Shown piece by piece: positions 36,172 to 44,734 of a stretch of DNA of 64,000 nt. This DNA is from Candidatus Poribacteria bacterium (lineage in GTDB: Bacteria; Poribacteria; WGA-4E; WGA-3G), in contig JAJDTM010000029.1 of assembly GCA_022827185.1 (NCBI GenBank), positions 1 through 64,000 of the forward strand. Reading direction: 5' to 3'. Within the stretch, counting starts at the first letter, position 1. Each line of letters starts with the position of its first letter. The notes beneath the pieces are model-generated. The model did no database searches. It had not been told where the DNA came from and was given only the letters and a program-made list of their open reading frames with translations. Position numbers and translations under genes: made by a program.

Positions 36172-37344
36172 ATGGCAGAACGAATTAAGATGGGATTGGT
36201 CGGATGCGGCGGTATGTCGGGGGCACACATGGGCGGTTATCGTCAACTCTGGTCGAACGGACTCAGGGATTTTGAGATTGTGGCGGCGTGCGACATTGCC
36301 GAGGAACGCGCTGAAGAACGCGCGAATCAGGCACACGAATTTCAAGGCGGGACGAAGCCAGCCGTCTATACAGAACTCGATGAGATGCTGGCGAAACATC
36401 CTGATTTGGAATGTGTTGACATCTGTGCGCTCCACAGTGCACACCATACGCTTGCAGTGCCTGCGCTTGAGGCGGGGAAACACGTTATTATTGAAAAACC
36501 GTTCGGTATCACAATGCGGGCATGCCAATTGATGATGGAAGCGGCGGAGCGGAACGACAAAATTATCTCTGTGGCTGAAAACTATCGTTTGGCGCGCATG
36601 CAACGCACTCGCAGTTGGGCAATCGCGCAAGGACGTATCGGTGAGCCGCGTATGTTCTTCTGGATCGAAGTCGGCGAAGGCTTGGGTAAATGGGGTTGGC
36701 GCAACTTCAAGATGGATGCCGGCGGCGGTTGGGCATTGGATGGCGGTGTGCATTTCACCGATCTGATGCGCTACATTCTCGGTCTGGAAGCTGAAGAAGT
36801 TTACGCGATTAACAAGGCTTATGAACCGTTCCGCTACGACAATCCGGGTGAGCGTGAAGGCGGTTATGCCGTTGATGTTGAAGACGCCATGATCGCTACG
36901 ATCAAGTTTGAACAAGGCGTTACCGCGCAGTGGACATGGGTCGGTTCGGCACCGGGACACGGTTTCGGTCAACATACCGTTTACGGCAGTGAGGGCGCGC
37001 TTGATTGGGGTAGAGGTTTAGTGCCACGCGGCGGTGAACCGATTTCCAATGAAGACCTAATGAAAGAATTTACGGATAGCCTTAGCGATTCGGAGCGAGA
37101 ATACTACTTCCCAGGTGGTATCGAAGATACAGTCGCGATTGAGTTGAAATACTTCGCCGATGCGATTCGGAGCGGTGGAAAACCTGAAGTAGACGCTGTT
37201 GAAGGAATGCGGTCTGAAGCCATCTGCATGGCGGTCTATGAATCCGGGTGGTTTGGTCGTCCGGTGACAATTGCCGAGATTGAAAACTGCGAACTCGAAG
37301 GTTATCAGAAAGAGATTAACGATAAGTTGGGGATTGGTGCGTAG
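36172..37344 (+). CDS. Gfo/Idh/MocA family NAD(P)-dependent oxidoreductase
   Basis: A 390-aa protein. Rossmann motif GLVGCGGMSGAHMGGY (about 9-24), VIIEKPFG with the family EKP, and a C-terminal alpha/beta domain (GWALDGGVHFTDLMRYILG). The family oxidises or reduces sugars, inositols and related polyols using NAD(P). AAGGAGG lies 5 nt before the ATG, and a perfect sigma70 promoter lies upstream. The SDR gene follows 215 bp downstream on the same strand, so the two could act on the same sugar or polyol. Confidence 0.93.
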   Translation: MAERIKMGLVGCGGMSGAHMGGYRQLWSNGLRDFEIVAACDIAEERAEERANQAHEFQGGTKPAVYTELDEMLAKHPDLECVDICALHSAHHTLAVPALEAGKHVIIEKPFGITMRACQLMMEAAERNDKIISVAENYRLARMQRTRSWAIAQGRIGEPRMFFWIEVGEGLGKWGWRNFKMDAGGGWALDGGVHFTDLMRYILGLEAEEVYAINKAYEPFRYDNPGEREGGYAVDVEDAMIATIKFEQGVTAQWTWVGSAPGHGFGQHTVYGSEGALDWGRGLVPRGGEPISNEDLMKEFTDSLSDSEREYYFPGGIEDTVAIELKYFADAIRSGGKPEVDAVEGMRSEAICMAVYESGWFGRPVTIAEIENCELEGYQKEINDKLGIGA

Positions 37345-37379
37345 CATAGGTGTCAATGTTGAACTTGAGGGAGGTTCGT

Positions 37380-37437
37380 AGTGGTGCGATTTATCGCACC
37401 TCAAGAACGGGCAATGAATTGCCCTACTACAAACGGC
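37380..37437. repeat. Family B double palindrome
   Basis: GGTGCGATTTATCGCACC is followed by AAGAACGGGCAATGAATTGC and CCTACTACAAACG, so two different palindromes sit side by side. The same pairing occurs at 50971-51172. It lies between the two plus-strand oxidoreductase genes. Confidence 0.85.
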
Positions 37438-37559
37438 ATCACTCATAAACTCAACATTGATGCAATAGTAGGGACGTATCCTATGTGGGATTGGAAGGTT
37501 GGAAGATTAGATGGAACCGGAAAACCTTCCGTCCTCGTAACTCGTAATTGGTTGAAACT

Positions 37560-38360
37560 ATGGAGCGATTGAAAGGAAAAGTTGCGATTGTCACGGGTGC
37601 CGGTAAAAAAGGTGAAGTTGACGGGACCGGCTATGCGACATCCATGCTTTTTGCAAGAGAAGGTGCGAAAGTGCTGTTGGCGGACATCTCGCTTGAGAAC
37701 GCCAACGCCACACTTGCCGAAATTGAGGCAGAAGGTGGCGAAGCCGCGGTGTTTATCGGTGATCTGTCCACAGAAGCAGCTTGCGCTGGAATGGTGGAAG
37801 CTGCTGTTGAACGCTTCGGTAAAGTGAATGTTCTTTTTAACAATGTTGGACTCGGCGGTTCCGGGATGGTCACGGAGGTAGATGAAGAGAAATGGGATAG
37901 AGTGATGGATGTCAACCTCAAGAGCATGATCATGGCGTGTAAGCATGCGGTGCCTCGGATGGCTGAGGCGGGGGGTGGCTCGATTATCAATGTTTCGTCT
38001 ATTGACGCGTTGCGTGCGGGTTGGGTTCGGAATGTGCCATACGCAGCGGCGAAAGGTGGGATGATTTCGACAACGAAGGTGATGGCGGTTCATCACGGAC
38101 GTGACAATATCCGAGTGAATTGTATCGCGCCTGGGCATCTCTACGCTTCGTTTCCTGCGCCATACTTGAGCGAAGCAGAACGGGAACGACGGCGTCTTAT
38201 CGGCCCGCTTGGGACCGAGGGAACCGCATGGGATGTGGCGTGGGCGACTGTTTTTCTTGCCAGCGACGAGTCGAAATGGATTTCGGGTGTTGTTATTCCG
38301 ATTGATGCAGGTTTACTCGCCGCAACCCCACTGGCTGTCGTGCATCAACTTGACGAATAA
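37560..38360 (+). CDS. Short-chain dehydrogenase/reductase
   Basis: A 266-aa SDR. VAIVTGAGKKGEVDGTGYAT nucleotide-binding region (TGxxxGxG with an insertion), NNVG, Ser in NVSSID, and catalytic YAAAK (Tyr and Lys). The family catalyses NAD(P)-dependent alcohol/ketone interconversion. The ATG at 37560 gives the expected N-terminus; no clear SD. Paired with the Gfo/Idh/MocA gene upstream. Its stop is only 8 bp from the convergent lipoprotein stop. Confidence 0.9.
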   Translation: MERLKGKVAIVTGAGKKGEVDGTGYATSMLFAREGAKVLLADISLENANATLAEIEAEGGEAAVFIGDLSTEAACAGMVEAAVERFGKVNVLFNNVGLGGSGMVTEVDEEKWDRVMDVNLKSMIMACKHAVPRMAEAGGGSIINVSSIDALRAGWVRNVPYAAAKGGMISTTKVMAVHHGRDNIRVNCIAPGHLYASFPAPYLSEAERERRRLIGPLGTEGTAWDVAWATVFLASDESKWISGVVIPIDAGLLAATPLAVVHQLDE

Positions 38361-38368
38361 TGATGGCG

Positions 38369-39379
38369 TTACTGCGAGTTCCACAAGTAGTTTATGTTGA
38401 ATTTTACTGGATCCTCAGCAGCGGCGATCCCTTCTATCCGTACCTTTAAGTCTAAAAGCTCCGCGGACTGCGTTGGATAGAAGAACTGAACGCCTACTTC
38501 GTTATTGGGGCCAATGAACTGTGCAAAACCCGTTATATCATCGTCTGTTATCTGTTGACCATTTATGGTAACAGTTACGCCGCTCTCGCTAAGTGTTGGT
38601 GGATTTTGGGGAGCTGTTCCCTCTGGGTAGTATACCCAAATAATCCATCCGTGTCCATCATCAGAATTATCCGGTGTACTGTCGTTATTGTCGTTGTTAT
38701 CGCCATTCGTCCCACCTGGATTATCACCATTGTTGTTGCCGTTATTGTTGCCCCCACCGTTATTGCCGTTGTTATCACCATTGCCGTTGCCGTTATTATT
38801 GCCCCCGCCATTATTGCCGTTGTTATTGCCATTGCCGTTGCCGTTATTGTTGCCCCCACCGTTATTGCCATTGCCGTTGCCGTTATTGTTGCCCCCACCG
38901 TTATTGCCATTGTTGTTGCCGTTATTATTGCCCCCACCGTTATTGCCGTTGTTATTGCCATTGCCGTTGCCGTTATTATTGTTGTTATTGTCTGCCCCAC
39001 CGTTATTGCCATTGCCTCCACCGTTATTGCCGTTATTGCCACCTCCGCCGTTATTGCTGTTGTTATCGCCTGCCCTCTCTGCGCGTAAAATAGGTTTTCC
39101 TTCATGATAGAACACATATACCCGTCTCTCCGGATAGATGTGGATCGCAGGTCCGTTGATGGCACCGTTCCCCGTTTCTGGTGTAAGTTTTCGGCAGGTT
39201 GTGTCGAACTCATCTTGAAAGCAGACAACATTTCCATCCGTTAAGACGAGATAGCGGTCTACCTCATGAACAGTTAGCACTGAACCTGTATAAGGCATAT
39301 CGGAACAACCGGTGATGCTGAAAAGGATCATTAGGATTCCGACGCTGAATTTTAGCGCGAAAGGTTCAATTTTTCTCAT
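38369..39379 (-). CDS. Lipoprotein with a long Gly/Asn-rich repeat, paralogue of its neighbour
   Basis: A 336-aa protein, function unknown. Lipobox SITGC followed by SDMPYTGSVLTVHEVDRYL. A conserved N-domain with CFQDEFDTTC (residues about 25-100) is joined to a C-terminal beta domain (GWIIWVYYPEG ... VKFNINYLW) by about 120 residues of Gly/Asn repeats such as GNNNGNNGGG (about 106-225). The paralogue at 39401-40249 has the same N-domain and the GWIIEIYYPD block but no repeat. The ATG follows AGGAGTAACATC, shared with the paralogue. Confidence 0.85.
   Translation of the reverse strand: MRKIEPFALKFSVGILMILFSITGCSDMPYTGSVLTVHEVDRYLVLTDGNVVCFQDEFDTTCRKLTPETGNGAINGPAIHIYPERRVYVFYHEGKPILRAERAGDNNSNNGGGGNNGNNGGGNGNNGGADNNNNNNGNGNGNNNGNNGGGNNNGNNNGNNGGGNNNGNGNGNNGGGNNNGNGNGNNNGNNGGGNNNGNGNGDNNGNNGGGNNNGNNNGDNPGGTNGDNNDNNDSTPDNSDDGHGWIIWVYYPEGTAPQNPPTLSESGVTVTINGQQITDDDITGFAQFIGPNNEVGVQFFYPTQSAELLDLKVRIEGIAAAEDPVKFNINYLWNSQ
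38704..39064. repeat. Coding minisatellite (9-12-bp units, CCGTTATTGCC/GTTGTTATTGCC)
   Basis: An about 360-bp tandem array of degenerate units in multiples of three, encoding the Gly/Asn stretch. Its array pattern could change length by slippage without shifting the frame. Confidence 0.9.
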
Positions 39380-39400
39380 GATGTTACTCCTGCTTAGAGA

Positions 39401-40249
39401 CTACTGTAATGGGTGTAACTGGAGTATATTTGTGTCACCGTCAGATTCTACGCTATCTGCACTGATGTGGAATGTTGCTGTATTGCCTGGGACTAATTTA
39501 TTGACTTGAACTGTTATCTCCGGTGCCTCAGTTTCGACGGAAAACTGAACACCTCGCCTGCCATCATGTTTGTCCGTTTGCGTAAAGTTGATTATTTCCA
39601 GATCTCTTCGCCTATTCGTCCCAATTGTCTTTCCTTCAACGATCCTGATGTCGAGCCCGCTGGTTTCAGGTGTTTGCCCACGATTTGCTTCAGGGAATGT
39701 ATCTGGGTAGTATATCTCAATAATCCAGCCTTTGGGAACAGAACTCTGATTACCGTTATTCGGACTGTCAATATTTGGCGGCAGTTGCACTTTGCCTGTC
39801 GCGACGAATTCCTGGACAATTTCGGTAGTATCCATTAATCGCTTCGCTTCCAAAATAGACTGTCCTTGATAATTAAATACATAGACAAGGCTTGTTGGAC
39901 GAACGTGGACAGTAGGTGTATAGTCTATTTCTGTCGGGTCGATTTCTGTTTTATCTAACAATAGTTTTACGCAGACTGTATCAAATCCATCTTGAAGACA
40001 AACTGTATCTTGTTCAATTGTGTTAAGATAATCGTCTACATGGCGAACAGTCAGCGTTGGACCGGTATAAGGCACATCGGAGCAGCCTATTATGCTGATT
40101 AGCATAATCAGAACAGTGCTGATTAAACTTATCGGTAAATACCCACCTTTTTTTCGTAAAAGATCCTGAAGTGCTGTCAATATATCAGTTCCTGCTTTGC
40201 CGGAATGTTGAGAAGATATATTGCTAATTTTTATATCTGTTTTTTCCAT
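39401..40249 (-). CDS. Lipoprotein paralogue lacking the repeat
   Basis: A 282-aa protein of unknown function, homologous to 38369-39379 across the lipobox (ISIIGC), PYTGPTLTVRHVDDYL, CLQDGFDTVCVKL, VYVFNYQGQSILEAKR and GWIIEIYYPD. It carries an extra cytoplasmic N-terminus of about 45 residues before the signal. The ATG at 40249 has AAGGAG 8 nt upstream. Here residues 150-175 take the place of the Gly/Asn array. Tandem duplication is the likely origin. Confidence 0.85.
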   Translation of the reverse strand: MEKTDIKISNISSQHSGKAGTDILTALQDLLRKKGGYLPISLISTVLIMLISIIGCSDVPYTGPTLTVRHVDDYLNTIEQDTVCLQDGFDTVCVKLLLDKTEIDPTEIDYTPTVHVRPTSLVYVFNYQGQSILEAKRLMDTTEIVQEFVATGKVQLPPNIDSPNNGNQSSVPKGWIIEIYYPDTFPEANRGQTPETSGLDIRIVEGKTIGTNRRRDLEIINFTQTDKHDGRRGVQFSVETEAPEITVQVNKLVPGNTATFHISADSVESDGDTNILQLHPLQ

Positions 40250-40608
40250 GATGTTGCTCCTTTATTGGAATCTAAGCGCGAATTAGCCAATCTCAGTAGT
40301 ATCGGCTACTTTTCAGGTTTGTATGGTATCTCTAAGGTGCCTAAATTAGAGTGAACCAAACGCTATAAATAAACGATGGGTACCGATGTTAGGTTTCACT
40401 AAAGTCTATCTTATATAGTAAAACCGACAATTACTTATACACTCACAAAATGGCGAGGATACGAGAAGAAGTCCGCAGAAATACGGATATGCTTCTCTGC
40501 AGCGCGATTTTGGATTTTCGAGGTCTATAAAGAGGTAGAGGTGGTAGTTGCTGTCTTTGAGGAGGGTTTGGAGCTTGTCCGGTTGATTTATTGTAAATAG
40601 TTCTGAGG
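40250..40608. other. Gene-free 359-bp stretch
   Basis: No convincing gene, RNA or repeat family was recognised between the lipoproteins and the MntA/HEPN pair. A 62-codon minus-strand reading frame (40443-40631) is rejected because it overlaps the MntA end and has no features. The segment after 40440 may be a remnant of older sequence. Confidence 0.5.
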
Positions 40609-40923
40609 TTAGACCTCTCCGTCCTTTTCATAAAAATTTACCCCAATGCGTTGAATCTGTTCAACCATATCGGGGTTGTCAATCTGATGAAAAATGGATA
40701 AGTCAATTGTATAGGGTAGGAGAAGATCGTCGAGTTCAGTATCAATTCGGGAGAGTACGCTGTGTGTTAAGGCATCACCACAAAGCGTAAGGTCGATATC
40801 AGAACCATTTCGGTAGGTGTCTATGGCGCGCGAACCGTACAAAATCGCTCTTTCAACTTGGGGATAACGGCTTAAAACGCCTTGGATCTTTTGAAGGGTG
40901 CGCTCTGATAAACCGTATTTCAT
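40609..40923 (-). CDS. mntA: MNT-type minimal nucleotidyltransferase (MntA-like antitoxin)
   Basis: A 104-aa protein. The nucleotidyltransferase motif is GSRAIDTYRNGSDIDL (Gly30-Ser31 and Asp42/Asp44), with a third acidic residue in the strand YTIDLSIF (Asp74). In HEPN/MNT systems this protein transfers AMP to the HEPN partner to neutralise its RNase. The start overlaps the HEPN stop by 4 nt (ATGA). Catalytic residues are all present. Confidence 0.9.
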   Translation of the reverse strand: MKYGLSERTLQKIQGVLSRYPQVERAILYGSRAIDTYRNGSDIDLTLCGDALTHSVLSRIDTELDDLLLPYTIDLSIFHQIDNPDMVEQIQRIGVNFYEKDGEV

Positions 40924-41342
40924 AGCGATTGCTCCTGTTTCAGACGCTCTATTTTTGCCAGCAATATTTCAAATTCAGAGAAATACGTATTGAGAAGTGC
41001 AGAAACGACCTCGTTAGCGATACTTTCGTTGTAGGTATGCGTCGTTAAATTGCGGTGGCGAATCATTTCCATCCACGCTTCGCCATTTTCAATTAATCCC
41101 TCTTTAAAAGCAGCTCGGGTCGTATCTCTTGAACCGTACAATTTAATATCTTGCGTTTGAAGAAAATCTTTGAGCGTATTCCATGCCAATTCATGGGTAT
41201 ATTCAAAACCCTGTATCAATCCTTGTGCTTCCAAGTCTGACAGTTCACGTTGTCGTGCCAAATCCACTCCTTGTTTCAATCGCGAAAATGCTCTACGAAA
41301 ACTATCGGCTCTTTGTATCCAACGGGTGTTTTGAGAGTTCAT
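40920..41342 (-). CDS. HI0074-type HEPN protein (partner of MntA)
   Basis: A 140-aa helical protein of the nucleotidyltransferase-substrate-binding (HI0074/HEPN) family. The RNase-like motif RNLTTH (Arg97-Asn98 ... His102) is present, and FEYTHELAWNTLKDFLQ is the family block. Paired HEPN-MNT genes act as toxin and antitoxin in several bacteria, or as regulators. Order here is toxin first, then antitoxin, with overlapping codons. Confidence 0.9.
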   Translation of the reverse strand: MNSQNTRWIQRADSFRRAFSRLKQGVDLARQRELSDLEAQGLIQGFEYTHELAWNTLKDFLQTQDIKLYGSRDTTRAAFKEGLIENGEAWMEMIRHRNLTTHTYNESIANEVVSALLNTYFSEFEILLAKIERLKQEQSL

Positions 41343-41421
41343 CGTGCAAGCTCCTTCTTATCCCCATTTGTTTCACTTTGCCGAAGATAGCGTATTGATG
41401 TTACGAACGCAATCCACGGCT

Positions 41422-41952
41422 TTAGAACTGTGCAGGGAAGTTTCCGCGGGCGGCATCCATAACTTCGCCTGTAATTTCGTCATGTCCGTTGTCTTTAGCG
41501 AAACTTTCAATCCCCATCTTCGCCATTGGACGGACGAAAGCGGGGATCCGCTCTAAGCGTTCGAGTGCCTCCGCTGTCCAGGTGGGACCGGTTGGTTCGG
41601 TAGGCGTTGTGTCTTCCTGAAATGCCTCCGAGATAACGCCAGTAAAGGGACATTTGCCGCCTTCAGCAGTCTCGGCTGAACTGGTTTCTGACGAAAACAT
41701 ATCAGGCATTGATTCGCCTTTTGCTGTCTCTAATTGTGAGCGTACCAGCTGCATCGGTTGTGCTGCTTCGTTAGTGCCACCCAACTTGAGATCCAAGGAT
41801 TTCAGCATCTGGGTCTCCGACGGATTGAGGTACATGGCAATCTCTGTAAAACAGTCAGGGCATTCAAAAAGTGCCGTCACTGAGCCTTGTTCAGGGCGGG
41901 TTACGTCTTTAAACTTCATCGCCGTGTCGCAGTCTGTACACAGGAACTTCAT
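41422..41952 (-). CDS. Zinc-ribbon protein with a C-terminal PCP_red domain
   Basis: A 176-aa protein. Cys5-Cys8 and Cys31-Cys34 form a zinc ribbon (LCTDC, CPDC). A linker with CPFTG (101) leads to a PCP_red domain (about 125-170: WTAEALERLERIPAFVRPMA then KMGIESFAKDNG), first known in light-independent protochlorophyllide reductase subunits but common in non-phototrophs. The same domain occurs three times in the universal-stress protein at 44735-46642. The ATG follows the CCGCAAGGAAA leader. Role unknown; a redox or metal-stress link is inferred only. Confidence 0.85.
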   Translation of the reverse strand: MKFLCTDCDTAMKFKDVTRPEQGSVTALFECPDCFTEIAMYLNPSETQMLKSLDLKLGGTNEAAQPMQLVRSQLETAKGESMPDMFSSETSSAETAEGGKCPFTGVISEAFQEDTTPTEPTGPTWTAEALERLERIPAFVRPMAKMGIESFAKDNGHDEITGEVMDAARGNFPAQF

Positions 41953-42049
41953 AATTTTAATTTTCCTTGCGGTTCGGGCAGGTGGATCAGAACTTGAAAA
42001 TCTCTCTCTGTAAATCCGCCTTCCACTTCGTTTCAGGCTACACGCTCCT
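41953..42049. repeat. Leader-C repeat upstream of the zinc-ribbon gene
   Basis: On the minus strand the element ends CCGCAAGGAAAATTAAAATT directly before the ATG at 41952, so it carries the ribosome-binding site. The distal part (CTACACGCTCC on plus) matches the other leader-C copies weakly. Confidence 0.75.
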
Positions 42050-42937
42050 TTAAACGGTGCTGATAAAAAAGTCTTGTATTTTTTTACCTACTTGGACGAG
42101 TACTCGACTCGCGGGAGCATCTGGATATTTGTCAATATAAGGGGTTCCGTTGTCATTCGCGCGCGCGAGCTGCGGATCAAACGGGATGCTGCCGAGGAGG
42201 CTCTGCTGGAATGCCTCATCAAGCGTTTCGTCAACGGAAAAGAGTGGTTCTTCTTCGCCGCAGTGCTGGCATACATAGAAAGCCATATTTTCGACAACGC
42301 CGATGATTGGGACCTTTAAGATGTCTCTCGCCATGGTCACCGATTTTTTGACGATTAATTGCGAGACTTCAGAGGGGATCGTCACGACGACGACACCGCC
42401 AAGATTTGGAATAAGTTCTGCCACATTTGGAAGTCGATCCGTTCCCGGTGGCAGATCCAGCAGCAGGTAATCCAACTCACCCCATTCGGTATCGGCAATG
42501 AATTCTCGAAGCGCGCCTACTTCCATTGTGCTACGCCATGTGAATGCGTCTTTTTGTGAATGCGCATTCCAGAGCACCGGTGCATCGTCCTCTGCTAAGA
42601 GCAGATCCATGGAGATAAGCTTAGTGCCGAGTGCTGTGACGGCAGGCTTGACACCTATAGACGTGTATTCCAATGTTGCGTCGCGGACACCCATCATTTT
42701 TGCAAGCGTCGGTCCATTGATGTCAGCGTCAACCACTCCGACGGTGTTACCTTTTAGCGTGAGTGCGGTGGCGAGATTTGCAGTGAGGGCACTCTTGCCG
42801 ACCCCGCCTTTTCCGCTCATAATAGCTACGGTGTGTTTGATAGTGGTGAGCCGTTGTTGAATCCGGTTCGCCTGGGCCGTGACTTGTCCTACGATATTGG
42901 AACCAGCATCACTTGGCAACTCGTTGTACGTTTTCAT
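42050..42937 (-). CDS. Mrp/NBP35-family P-loop ATPase (Fe-S carrier type)
   Basis: A 295-aa protein. Deviant Walker A GKGGVGKS (42-49), DADINGPTL, DLPPGTDRLPNV, and a CxxC pair (Cys223/Cys226) in YVCQHCGEEEPLF. This matches ApbC/Mrp proteins, which hold and transfer Fe-S clusters. There is no N-terminal DUF59 domain. It starts with ATG overlapping the PQQ-propeller stop by 1 nt, so translation is probably coupled. Confidence 0.92.
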   Translation of the reverse strand: MKTYNELPSDAGSNIVGQVTAQANRIQQRLTTIKHTVAIMSGKGGVGKSALTANLATALTLKGNTVGVVDADINGPTLAKMMGVRDATLEYTSIGVKPAVTALGTKLISMDLLLAEDDAPVLWNAHSQKDAFTWRSTMEVGALREFIADTEWGELDYLLLDLPPGTDRLPNVAELIPNLGGVVVVTIPSEVSQLIVKKSVTMARDILKVPIIGVVENMAFYVCQHCGEEEPLFSVDETLDEAFQQSLLGSIPFDPQLARANDNGTPYIDKYPDAPASRVLVQVGKKIQDFFISTV

Positions 42938-44211
42938 TATTTTCCACCGATAGCATAGAGCGCTTGATAAGTGCGGAGATAGAGCGTGCCGTTGGCGATA
43001 GCCGGAGACGCAGCGATGACTTCGCCCATGGAATTGCTGGCGACGATTTTAAACTCACGTCCAGCCTTCACAACGGTGATAACGCCGTCCCGAGAGGTCA
43101 GATAGATGTACCCATTCACATAGATAGGCGAGGCGCGATGCCGGTTCCGATGCGCCCGTTCTTCATAAAGCGGCGCTCCGGTTTCAGCATCAAGGCAAAT
43201 CAGGACCCCGTTTTCTCGACAGAGATAGACCAATCCATCATGAATAAGCGGAGAGGGAACATCTGGCGTGCCATTTCTAAGTTTCCAGCGTTGCCAGTTG
43301 CTGTCAGTTATATCACCGGGGGCAGCAGCCGGATCAATGCCTAAAACGGGTCCGTTCTTCGCCGAAGGAACGACAATAAGACCTTCTGTCGCAACGGGTG
43401 AAGCGACGAATCGGAGGGAATAGTTATAACTCTCTTTTGGATTCAAGCCGCCGCATCGCCAAATTTCGCTGCCATCTTCTAAACTGTGTGCTGTGACATA
43501 ATCGGCGCCATGGACAACAAGGTATTCACGCTGGGTATCACGGTAGATAATGGGAGAAGTATAGGCTTGTTCACACTCTTCGGTTGCATCGCTATCGCGT
43601 TTATGCATCCAAATCTCTCTGCCTGTCATTTTGTCAAGTGCAAGAACGACCCATGCGTTGCTGTGGATGAGTTGGAAGTAGAGTCGATCCTTGTCAAGGA
43701 GCGGGGTGGTTGACATGACGAAGTAGAGGTTAAATTTGCCATAACGGTCTGCGAGGTTGGTGTGCCAGACCTGATTTCCGTCAAAATCGTAGCAAGCGAG
43801 GTCACCGGTTCCGAGGAATGCCCAGACATGTTCGCCATCGGTTACAGGAGAGGGTGCAGCGGAATTACCTTCGCCGCCGCGGACACTTCGGTTGCCATGC
43901 CCTAAAGTCCGCTTCCAGAGTTCTTTACCATCGGTGCCGATACACATCAAAACCAGTGCATCACCTTCAGCTGAAGTGAGGAAAATCTTATCTTCCCAGA
44001 TGATAGGCGTAGATGCGGCTTCGCCGGGGAGCGGTAAACGCCATTTGACGTTTTCAGCTTGACTCCATTGGATAGGTATATCGGTTTCTTGGCTGATACC
44101 GTCGCTGTTTGGTCCGCGCCACTGTTGCCAATTGTCAGCAAAGCTATTAGCGGTTAGGATAAATACCACAAGTAAAAATGTCAACGCATTTTTCAAAGCA
44201 TGCTTTTGCAT
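42937..44211 (-). CDS. Exported PQQ-like beta-propeller protein (BamB/dehydrogenase-like)
   Basis: A 424-aa protein. Signal peptide (FLLVVFILTANSFADN). Repeats of the quinoprotein/BamB type: WQQWRGPNSDGISQ, ENVKWRLPLPGEAASTPIIW, VLMCIGTDGKELWKRTLG, VLALDKMTGREIWMH, GVLICLDAETGAPLYEERAH, GVITVVKAGREFKIVASN. Widespread in Planctomycetes/Poribacteria (DUF of PQQ-like type). GGAGG 6 nt before the ATG at 44211 decided the start. Whether it binds PQQ cannot be said; no catalytic Asp/Ca cluster was identified. Confidence 0.9.
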   Translation of the reverse strand: MQKHALKNALTFLLVVFILTANSFADNWQQWRGPNSDGISQETDIPIQWSQAENVKWRLPLPGEAASTPIIWEDKIFLTSAEGDALVLMCIGTDGKELWKRTLGHGNRSVRGGEGNSAAPSPVTDGEHVWAFLGTGDLACYDFDGNQVWHTNLADRYGKFNLYFVMSTTPLLDKDRLYFQLIHSNAWVVLALDKMTGREIWMHKRDSDATEECEQAYTSPIIYRDTQREYLVVHGADYVTAHSLEDGSEIWRCGGLNPKESYNYSLRFVASPVATEGLIVVPSAKNGPVLGIDPAAAPGDITDSNWQRWKLRNGTPDVPSPLIHDGLVYLCRENGVLICLDAETGAPLYEERAHRNRHRASPIYVNGYIYLTSRDGVITVVKAGREFKIVASNSMGEVIAASPAIANGTLYLRTYQALYAIGGK

Positions 44212-44266
44212 AATGAACCTCCACTTTTCAGTGAACCTTGCTACAATTCTGTGCCTGCGGCAAGTT

Positions 44267-44695
44267 TCAACGTTTCTCATCTGTCCATAAGCCGCGATCA
44301 GGTCCTTTCCACTGATAAGGCACTATTTTCGATAAAGTGCCTATGTTGTATTCTGGAAACTCATATCCTGCCTCTATCACATATCCTTCGTTTGTGAAAA
44401 CAGGGAACTCTAATTTGGTGAGCGAATCAAAAGACTCAATTTCCAGCCATACATCCAGCTTACCTTCTACTGTCTTGTAAAAAAAATCGGCAGAATGGCT
44501 TTCATGTCTCAGGATCATAACAGTGCCGGACTGTTGAACCTCTCCGTTAGATGCACACACCTTCACGCCGACGAGAAGATTATTCGCTGGTGGGGGATCT
44601 GAATACACCTTAAACCATAAACCTTTGTGTGAACCCTCTGCAACGCCCTCATTTGGACCGAGGATTTGGAAAGTGACCGTTGGAATATCGCTCAT
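44267..44695 (-). CDS. Hypothetical protein, beta-rich
   Basis: A 142-aa protein, not recognised. It has no signal and no membrane segment. The alternating pattern (PTVTFQILGPNEGVAEGSHK, GLWFKVYSDPPPAN, NEGYVIEAGYEFPEYNIG) resembles Calx-beta or Ig-like folds. It lies between the PQQ propeller and the universal-stress gene. Coding status is supported by normal codon use and length; function unknown. Confidence 0.6.
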   Translation of the reverse strand: MSDIPTVTFQILGPNEGVAEGSHKGLWFKVYSDPPPANNLLVGVKVCASNGEVQQSGTVMILRHESHSADFFYKTVEGKLDVWLEIESFDSLTKLEFPVFTNEGYVIEAGYEFPEYNIGTLSKIVPYQWKGPDRGLWTDEKR

Positions 44696-44734
44696 TATTT
44701 ACCATCCATTTTTTGCAAGTCGCCAGTTTCTCGT

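Noticed and set aside
38704..39064. Possible CRISPR array
   Set aside because: The units are 9-12 bp, contiguous, degenerate and in coding phase, with no spacers and no cas genes nearby.
38555..39093. Long antisense reading frames opposite the Gly/Asn-repeat lipoprotein
   Set aside because: They are translations of the minisatellite on the other strand; the minus-strand frame has a lipobox and a paralogue.
40443..40631. 62-codon minus-strand frame
   Set aside because: It overlaps the MntA 3' end and is basic and low complexity, with no ribosome-binding site.
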